Source: Desulfobacterales bacterium | GTDB lineage: Bacteria; Desulfobacterota; Desulfobacteria; Desulfobacterales; JAFDDL01 | NCBI GenBank assembly: GCA_034003325.1 | Contig: JAVEYW010000007.1 | Location: 1-64,000 of the forward strand | Direction: 5' to 3' | DNA length: 64,000 nt | Part shown: piece after piece, positions 59,276-64,000 of the stretch | Position numbering within the stretch: position 1 is the stretch's first letter | How the letters are laid out: each line of letters starts with the position of its first letter | Made by a program: the position numbers and the translations under genes | The notes under the pieces: generated by a model | Databases searched by the model: none | Told to the model about the DNA's origin: nothing | What the model saw: only the letters and a program-made list of their open reading frames with translations

Positions 59276-59304
59276 AGCGCTATCCGCAGGATGCGCTTTT
59301 TTTT
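59276..59304 (+). terminator. Rho-independent terminator of a short rightward transcript
   Basis: AGCGC-(T)-ATCC pairs with GGAT-GCGCT around a GCA loop and ends in T8. It lies before the acyl-CoA synthetase gene, so it must end a transcript from 58960-59275. Confidence 0.75.
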
Positions 59305-59360
59305 CATTTACTTTAGTTCGAAGTTTGCATCCCATTTTACAACCGGAGGTTATAGCGAAT

Positions 59361-61454
59361 ATGGAAAAATTTCTTAATCCAGAGTCAGTAGCGCTGATCG
59401 GGGTGACCCGGCAGAGTGGCCCGGGCTCCTGGAATAATCTTGAAATAATGCTCCGTTACGGATTTAAAGGCAGAGTTTATGCGGTCCATCCCAAGGCCTC
59501 GGAAATTTGTGGTTATAAAACTTATCCCGCCATCACCGAGGTACCCGAGATTCCAGATTTGGTCGTTATATCAATGGGCCGGGATCATGTATTGCCGGTA
59601 TTTCAGAAATGCGCTCAAAAGGGGGTCAAAAACATCATCATCATCAGCCAGGGCTTTGCCGACGCAGATGATGAGGGCCGGAAAATCCAGGATGAACTGA
59701 TCAGGATCGCCCGGGAAAACGATATTAGAATTCTGGGGCCGAACACGTTGGGAACCCTCAATGCTTTTTCCGGTTTCAGCACTTCCTTTGTTGATATTCA
59801 GAAAGATTTATCTCCCCCGCCTTTATCCCTGGTAGCGCAAACGGGGCTTCTCGAGGTCGCTTACGAGTCTTTCACAGGGAGTTTGGGAAAGTCTATTGAC
59901 TTGGGAAATTGTTCCGATCTGGATTTTGTGGATGCCTTGAATTATCTGGAAACCGACCCGCAGACTCAACTTATTGTCGTTCATATGGAAGGGCTAAAAA
60001 GAGGACGGCTTTTTTTGGAGACTGCCGCCAGAGTCAGCCGCAAGAAACCGATTCTTATATTTAAAACCGGCCGCAGCAGTGAAGGGGCAACGGCTGCCAT
60101 ATCCCATACAGGCTCAATGGTCGGGGAAGACAGTGCTTTTGAAAAAGCGTTTGAAAAGGCGGGGATTATAAGGGCTAACAACATGATTGAACTTTTGGCG
60201 GCCAGCAGGTCCCTGCTCAAGTTTCAGCCCATGAAAGGGCCGCGGGTTGGAATTATTACGGCTACGGGAGCGGGTGGTATTATTACCCTGGATGCGCTTA
60301 AAGATTATGGTCTTGAATCGGTCACGCTACCGGAGGATCTGACCAGGCAATTGGAATCCCCTAGCGTTGCCTGGCATAAGCTTCACAATCCCCTGGATAT
60401 CTGGTCTCTGGGAATGGTTGCCGGATCTTTTACCGAAGTCTTTAAAAATGCCGCCCGTCTGCTCCTTCAGGAACAAAAGGTGGATGCTGTTTTGGGTATA
60501 TGCCCGGCTTTGAGTTCGCCGCTGCATTCCGACGTGAATATGGCTTTCTGCCTTGAACAAATCCAGGAATACAACCCATGGCAAAAGCCCATTGCGATCT
60601 TCGCATACGGCGACAAAGGCTCGCAGCTGAAATTGGAGATCAAGGATGTAGCCAATGTATTATCCTTTTCAAGTATTGATGAAGCGGTAATGGGACTTGC
60701 CGCAACATGGCGGTATTCCCAGATTCTGAACCGTGTGGTAGGCGAGGAAGCACTTGACGCGGCGCCCGGCGCAGCACAAGGCAGACGGCCTGTTGAACCG
60801 CCTTCAAAGAAGTTGCTTTTGGGTGAGGAAAGCTTTGAATTGCTGAGACATTACCATATTCCGATTGTTCCCGGCGGCGTTGTCAAGGATTTGGATTCGG
60901 CGGTTTCTCTATCTGAAAGTACCGGATATCCGGTTGCATTGAAAATCGTATCTCCCCAATGGATTCATAAATCGGATCTGGGCGGTGTCATGCTGAATAT
61001 AAAAAATAGGCAGGCGCTGCAGAATGCCTTTAAAGTATTGCAGGACCGTTTTTCCATGCAGACGCCTCAAGGCGTCTTCAGCGGGATTTTGATTCAAAAA
61101 TATATTCAGGGCACGGAACTGCTGTTCGGAATAAAACAGGACCCCCAGTTCGGTCCACTAATTTTAGCGGGTTTTGGCGGAATCTATACGGAGATTTTTA
61201 AAGATATTTCCCGGGAGCTTGCGCCGGTCAGCACGTCTGAAGCTGAAAAAATGCTGAAAACGCTTAGATGCTACCCACTGTTAGCGGGGTATAGAGGCCA
61301 GGCGGGTGCAGATAAGGCGCAATTGACAAAAATTATTCTATCCCTGTCCCAGCTGGCCATGGCATATCCGGAAATAGAAGAACTGGATCTTAATCCGGTA
61401 CTGGTCAACGATAGCGGCGCCTGGTGCGTGGACAGCAGGATCGTCTTCGGATAA
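59361..61454 (+). CDS. ADP-forming acyl-CoA synthetase, fused alpha-beta
   Basis: 697 residues from the ATG at 59361 (GGAGG at about 11 nt); the open frame upstream is not coding-like. Order: CoA-binding domain (VALIGVTRQSGPGSWNN), two succinyl-CoA-ligase-like domains, phospho-acceptor His in ISHTGSMVGEDSAFE near 248, then an ATP-grasp domain (VALKIVSPQWIHKSDLGGVMLN). Makes or uses ATP with acetyl-CoA or related acids. Codon use is more AT-rich than the neighbouring V-ATPase genes. Confidence 0.9.
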   Translation: MEKFLNPESVALIGVTRQSGPGSWNNLEIMLRYGFKGRVYAVHPKASEICGYKTYPAITEVPEIPDLVVISMGRDHVLPVFQKCAQKGVKNIIIISQGFADADDEGRKIQDELIRIARENDIRILGPNTLGTLNAFSGFSTSFVDIQKDLSPPPLSLVAQTGLLEVAYESFTGSLGKSIDLGNCSDLDFVDALNYLETDPQTQLIVVHMEGLKRGRLFLETAARVSRKKPILIFKTGRSSEGATAAISHTGSMVGEDSAFEKAFEKAGIIRANNMIELLAASRSLLKFQPMKGPRVGIITATGAGGIITLDALKDYGLESVTLPEDLTRQLESPSVAWHKLHNPLDIWSLGMVAGSFTEVFKNAARLLLQEQKVDAVLGICPALSSPLHSDVNMAFCLEQIQEYNPWQKPIAIFAYGDKGSQLKLEIKDVANVLSFSSIDEAVMGLAATWRYSQILNRVVGEEALDAAPGAAQGRRPVEPPSKKLLLGEESFELLRHYHIPIVPGGVVKDLDSAVSLSESTGYPVALKIVSPQWIHKSDLGGVMLNIKNRQALQNAFKVLQDRFSMQTPQGVFSGILIQKYIQGTELLFGIKQDPQFGPLILAGFGGIYTEIFKDISRELAPVSTSEAEKMLKTLRCYPLLAGYRGQAGADKAQLTKIILSLSQLAMAYPEIEELDLNPVLVNDSGAWCVDSRIVFG

Positions 61455-61472
61455 CTGTTTGTCATAACACAA

Positions 61473-61555
61473 GATAAGCCGAGGTTCAGAACTCGCTGGA
61501 TTTTACGAAGCGCAGCGGAGTAAAAAACCAGTGCAGTGATTTGTTGGCTGTTATC
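61473..61555 (-). repeat. attC-like dyad downstream of the DUF1566 gene
   Basis: Outer arms GATAAGCC and GGCTGTTATC (61473-61480, 61546-61555); inner arms CTGGATTTTAC and GTAAAAAACCAG separated by a loop with GCGCAGCGG. Spacer words CAACAAATCACTGC are common in integron attC sites. On the minus strand the core reads CTTATC where GTTATC is expected, so the core G is lost. Confidence 0.45.
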
Positions 61556-62471
61556 GAATTTTCATTCTTTCTTCTCCCCTAACAGGCCAAAGATAAAATT
61601 CTGATAACGGCTTATATCCAACGCCTACGGCTCCGTCTACCATATATAGTACCCACGCATAATCCATGTCATACGAGCTTGTAGTTGAAGACCAGTAATA
61701 GTCCTGTACATCGGTGAATAAATGATCATTCGGCAACGCAGGCGAATGTCGATCCAAATCCACTAAACTTTCCAGTTCAATGATATTCGGGACTCGCCAA
61801 TCATTATGGCCATGTTCCATTTCGACATTCATCTTTGAAATAAAATGAAACGCCGAGTTCCAATCCACTAAGTCCTTGTGAACAGTTGCATTCCGCGACC
61901 ATGTCAAGTCTGTAGCATTGTCATAGATAATCTGTTTGTTTTCTGTAAATCGATTTTTCTTGAACTTAAAGCCTGACTGTACCTCGCCATCTTGTCCAGT
62001 ACCAAGACAATCTATGACAACACCGCTTTCATTAAAACACCTCTTTTGTCCCGTCTGAAACAACTTGCTTTCAGGACAGGTTTCCACCGTTCGAACGGGC
62101 CAAACCATATATGAACCAGATTTCATTCCTTTGAACACCCTGGCTCCCCCCAAATGGATATACCACGCTTGGTTTGGTAACCTCGCACAGGTTGAAGAAG
62201 TCCAGTAGTAGCCGCTAAACACATTAATAAACGGATGGCCGATCGGCAGACTGGGATTAATCGTTTCATAACTCATCAGGCTGAACAATTCTTTACGATT
62301 TGGAATCTTCCAGTCGTGATAACCATAAAGGCCTGACTTATTGAGTGCTTTAATAGTATTTAATGCCTCAGCCCAACTTTGAGGCAAATCTATTAAAGAA
62401 GCATTTTGGGTCCACATCAAACCAGTCTGATTGTCAATTACAGTTTCATTTTCTAAAAGAAAACGACACAT
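61551..62471 (-). CDS. Protein with two DUF1566 (Lcl-like) domains
   Basis: 306 residues, no signal peptide seen. Two copies of the DUF1566 unit: LMWTQNASLID...GYHDWKIPNRKELFSL...YYWTSSTCARLPNQAWYI and DLTWSRNATVHKDL...HNDWRVPNIIELESL...YYWSSTTSSYDMDYAWVLY. These lectin-like folds occur in surface proteins and in cassettes. AT-rich relative to its neighbours. It begins 25 nt from one attC-like site and ends inside another, so it probably travels as a gene cassette. Confidence 0.85.
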   Translation of the reverse strand: MCRFLLENETVIDNQTGLMWTQNASLIDLPQSWAEALNTIKALNKSGLYGYHDWKIPNRKELFSLMSYETINPSLPIGHPFINVFSGYYWTSSTCARLPNQAWYIHLGGARVFKGMKSGSYMVWPVRTVETCPESKLFQTGQKRCFNESGVVIDCLGTGQDGEVQSGFKFKKNRFTENKQIIYDNATDLTWSRNATVHKDLVDWNSAFHFISKMNVEMEHGHNDWRVPNIIELESLVDLDRHSPALPNDHLFTDVQDYYWSSTTSSYDMDYAWVLYMVDGAVGVGYKPLSEFYLWPVRGEERMKIR

Positions 62472-62495
62472 TATTTAAACTGCCTCCGAAAGAAT

Positions 62496-62552
62496 GCTAA
62501 TGCTCAACTGTGCGGCGCGGCTTCTTGCGTTCGCACCAGTGAAGGGTTCGGC
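62496..62552 (-). repeat. attC-like site, 57 bp, between DUF2254 and DUF1566 genes
   Basis: On the minus strand it starts GCCGAACCCTTCACTGG and ends AGTTGAGCATTAGC, very close to common integron attC words (GCCxAACCCTTC...GAGCGTTAGGC). GGTGCG and CGCAC arms make the inner stem. The core GTTAGC reads ATTAGC here, so this site may be inactive in recombination. Confidence 0.55.
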
Positions 62553-62589
62553 CAATTTGCCACCGGGGTGCTGGCTGCGTATGTGCATT

Positions 62590-63936
62590 TCAGAGGTTAG
62601 GATCTGGCGACTCGCTCAACAATTGGTTCGCAAATTGAAAGCGTTCTTCCACCTCTTGGCGGTCCTCGTCTTCCAGCAACCCGCCGCGTGCCCCTCGGAC
62701 GATCATCTTGGCTTGCCGTAACAGCGCAGCGCGGTCCTCTGGCCGATGTACGGATCCCGCAACCTCGGCAATTATTTCCAGCAGACGGATGGTCACCGCA
62801 GTGCTGGAACGGCCATATTGCCGGATCTGGTTGAACGCCGCGTCCGTAATCTCCGGGAACGTGAAGACAGGCGTAATGACCCGAAGCTGATCCTGAGTGT
62901 CATGTCGATAAGGCGCCGGCATGTCTCGTTGAGCCAAGCGGCACAGTGCCGATCCCAAGTGATCCACACACGTCATCGCCGTGAACGGGTCATTCACCCC
63001 GGGGGAAAGGGCTCGTATTGCGACTTCGACAAGCTGGTTGACCACGAACTCGATGTCCTGACCGGACGTACGTTGGTTACCCAGGGCGAACGCGGAATTA
63101 ACGCGGTCCATCAGCTGATCGGTAACCCTGTTTCCTGGCCAGACAAGCGCCAGCGGGCGCGTGGCAACGACATAGTGGCCGGGTCGTCGCTCCAGTCGAA
63201 TAACGACATCCTCTTGCATGGCCAACGCCATCAAAGCGTCCCCATCGACAAACTGTAGATAGCCGTCCCCGGCAGAGCCAATCGGACGCGCCTCCCGATC
63301 GAACGTGTCGAGGAAACCAGCGTCAGGTGGCTCCGTCGGAATCCGCGGTGATCCCCGTCCAATGTTTTCCGGAAACAGCCGCTCTATTCCCTCGATCAAC
63401 TCCGTTCCGACCCGCGCCACGATCTCGTTGGCCTGGATAGAAACGGACACGTGATGGATAAAGTAGATCAAAACCCCCACACTTACCACCGCGAGCAGCA
63501 CACCGAGGGTGACAGACAGGTGGGGGATGAAGGCGATCTCCTCAGCGCGGCGGATGGTGCGCAGGACGAGCAAGCAGTACAGGAAGGTAGCGACGAACGT
63601 ACCCAGTACCGTTTGGGTCGTGGTGTCGCGCATGAAATTGCGGAGCAGACGGGGACCGAGCTGTGACGAGGCGAGCGATAGAGCGACCAGGGTCATCGAA
63701 AAAACCACCCCGGCGATGGTGATCATCGATCCGGCGATGGCCCCCAGCAAGGAACTGGCCCCCTCCGCTCCGCCGGTGAAAGTCCAACCCCAGTTAAGCG
63801 TCAACCAGTCCGTCACCGGCTCATCCAGGGCGACGGTTGCAAAGGCGAACACAATCGCACCGCCGGCCATGACTGCCGGGAGAAACCAGAAACTCGAACG
63901 AACGCGGTCCCATGTTTTGAAAACCTGTACTCTCAT
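62590..63936 (-). CDS. DUF2254 membrane protein
   Basis: 448 residues. N-terminal half with four to five membrane helices (FWFLPAVMAGGAIVFAFATV, IAGSMITIAGVVFSMTLVALSLASSQLGPRL as hallmark), then a large soluble domain with ALSPGVNDPFTAMTCVDHLGSAL. Function unknown. Much more GC-rich than the rest of the window, suggesting different ancestry. Lies upstream of an attC-like site. Confidence 0.9.
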   Translation of the reverse strand: MRVQVFKTWDRVRSSFWFLPAVMAGGAIVFAFATVALDEPVTDWLTLNWGWTFTGGAEGASSLLGAIAGSMITIAGVVFSMTLVALSLASSQLGPRLLRNFMRDTTTQTVLGTFVATFLYCLLVLRTIRRAEEIAFIPHLSVTLGVLLAVVSVGVLIYFIHHVSVSIQANEIVARVGTELIEGIERLFPENIGRGSPRIPTEPPDAGFLDTFDREARPIGSAGDGYLQFVDGDALMALAMQEDVVIRLERRPGHYVVATRPLALVWPGNRVTDQLMDRVNSAFALGNQRTSGQDIEFVVNQLVEVAIRALSPGVNDPFTAMTCVDHLGSALCRLAQRDMPAPYRHDTQDQLRVITPVFTFPEITDAAFNQIRQYGRSSTAVTIRLLEIIAEVAGSVHRPEDRAALLRQAKMIVRGARGGLLEDEDRQEVEERFQFANQLLSESPDPNL

Positions 63937-64000
63937 GACGACGCTACCTCATTTATTCACATGTCCTGCGGGGCCGAACATGGTAATCAGACGCGCGGCT
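63937..64000. other. Right window end, upstream of DUF2254 gene
   Basis: 64 bases; GGTAGCGTC lies before the DUF2254 start on the minus strand. No further gene or attC-like end is visible before the edge. Confidence 0.4.

Larger units (their letters stand above)
58960..59360. other. Divergent region between V-ATPase operon and acyl-CoA synthetase
   Basis: 401 bases. Contains a possible small membrane peptide (59074-59262) and a good rightward terminator (59276-59304), both listed. The leftward V-ATPase promoter should be at the left end but was not pinned down. Confidence 0.5.

Noticed and set aside
59118..59360. N-terminal extension of the acyl-CoA synthetase
   Set aside because: Crosses a rho-independent terminator and is Arg-rich and unlike the family. 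The family start fits the ATG at 59361.
61551..62471. DUF1566 gene as variable protein of a diversity-generating retroelement
   Set aside because: DUF1566 folds do occur as such targets, but no reverse transcriptase or template repeat is seen in the window.

Overview
The window looks like a chromosomal segment of a strictly anaerobic sulfate-reducing bacterium of the Desulfobacterota (Desulfobacterales-like). The evidence is a DsrC with both C-terminal cysteines (14.1-14.4 kb), a homodimeric pyruvate:ferredoxin oxidoreductase, and a dense set of redox and oxygen-defence genes (PerR-like Fur, rubrerythrin, desulfoferrodoxin, a second one-iron superoxide reductase, rubredoxin, an A-type flavoprotein of the rubredoxin:oxygen oxidoreductase family). 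Small families known mainly from sulfate reducers (DVU0772-like, DVU0298-like) are also present. No rRNA operon and no CRISPR array were seen; there is one tRNA gene.

Layout. 0-1.1 kb: the start of a gene leaving the left edge, preceded by a DUF1302 outer-membrane gene that looks C-terminally truncated. 1.8-7.1 kb: class I fumarase and PFOR. 7.2-14.4 kb: YkgJ protein, TolC-type channel, a very large hybrid sensor kinase, YjbQ, DsrC with a clear promoter and terminator. 14.6-19.0 kb: miaA, glycosyltransferase, glutaredoxin plus ferredoxin:thioredoxin reductase, citrate synthase, Fur/PerR regulator. 19.0-25.9 kb: oxygen-stress island (rubrerythrin, desulfoferrodoxin, flavodoxin, triheme cytochrome, rubredoxin, Roo, ferredoxin, HEAT-like protein). 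25.9-31.0 kb: rhomboid, asd, queA, tgt, NifU-like scaffold. 31.2-34.4 kb: an alpha/beta hydrolase with a NitT/TauT-type ABC importer. 34.5-38.6 kb: GGDEF and response-regulator pair, ihfA, HIT protein, a decayed integrase next to tRNA-Arg(CCU), and a small ferredoxin.

39.0-46.3 kb: glycogen phosphorylase overlapping a REC-PP2C phosphatase, followed by STAS and HATPase proteins. Convergent to them are an HPt protein and a triple-receiver hybrid kinase. Together they read as a phosphorelay feeding a partner switch beside a glycogen-degradation gene. 46.4-49.7 kb: rubredoxin-like protein, AmrS-type radical SAM enzyme, DeoC/FbaB-type aldolase, one-iron superoxide reductase, CBS protein. 50.0-59.0 kb: a complete leftward V/A-type ATPase operon (G/H-like, C, I, K, F, E, A, B, D) with a universal stress gene overlapping its last gene. 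59.4-61.5 kb: ADP-forming acyl-CoA synthetase.

61.5-63.9 kb: a DUF1566 gene flanked by two attC-like dyads, then a GC-rich DUF2254 gene. This tail looks like an integron cassette cluster and is the least ordinary part of the window. All functional calls come from reading the translated sequences and recalling family features; nothing was searched against a database.
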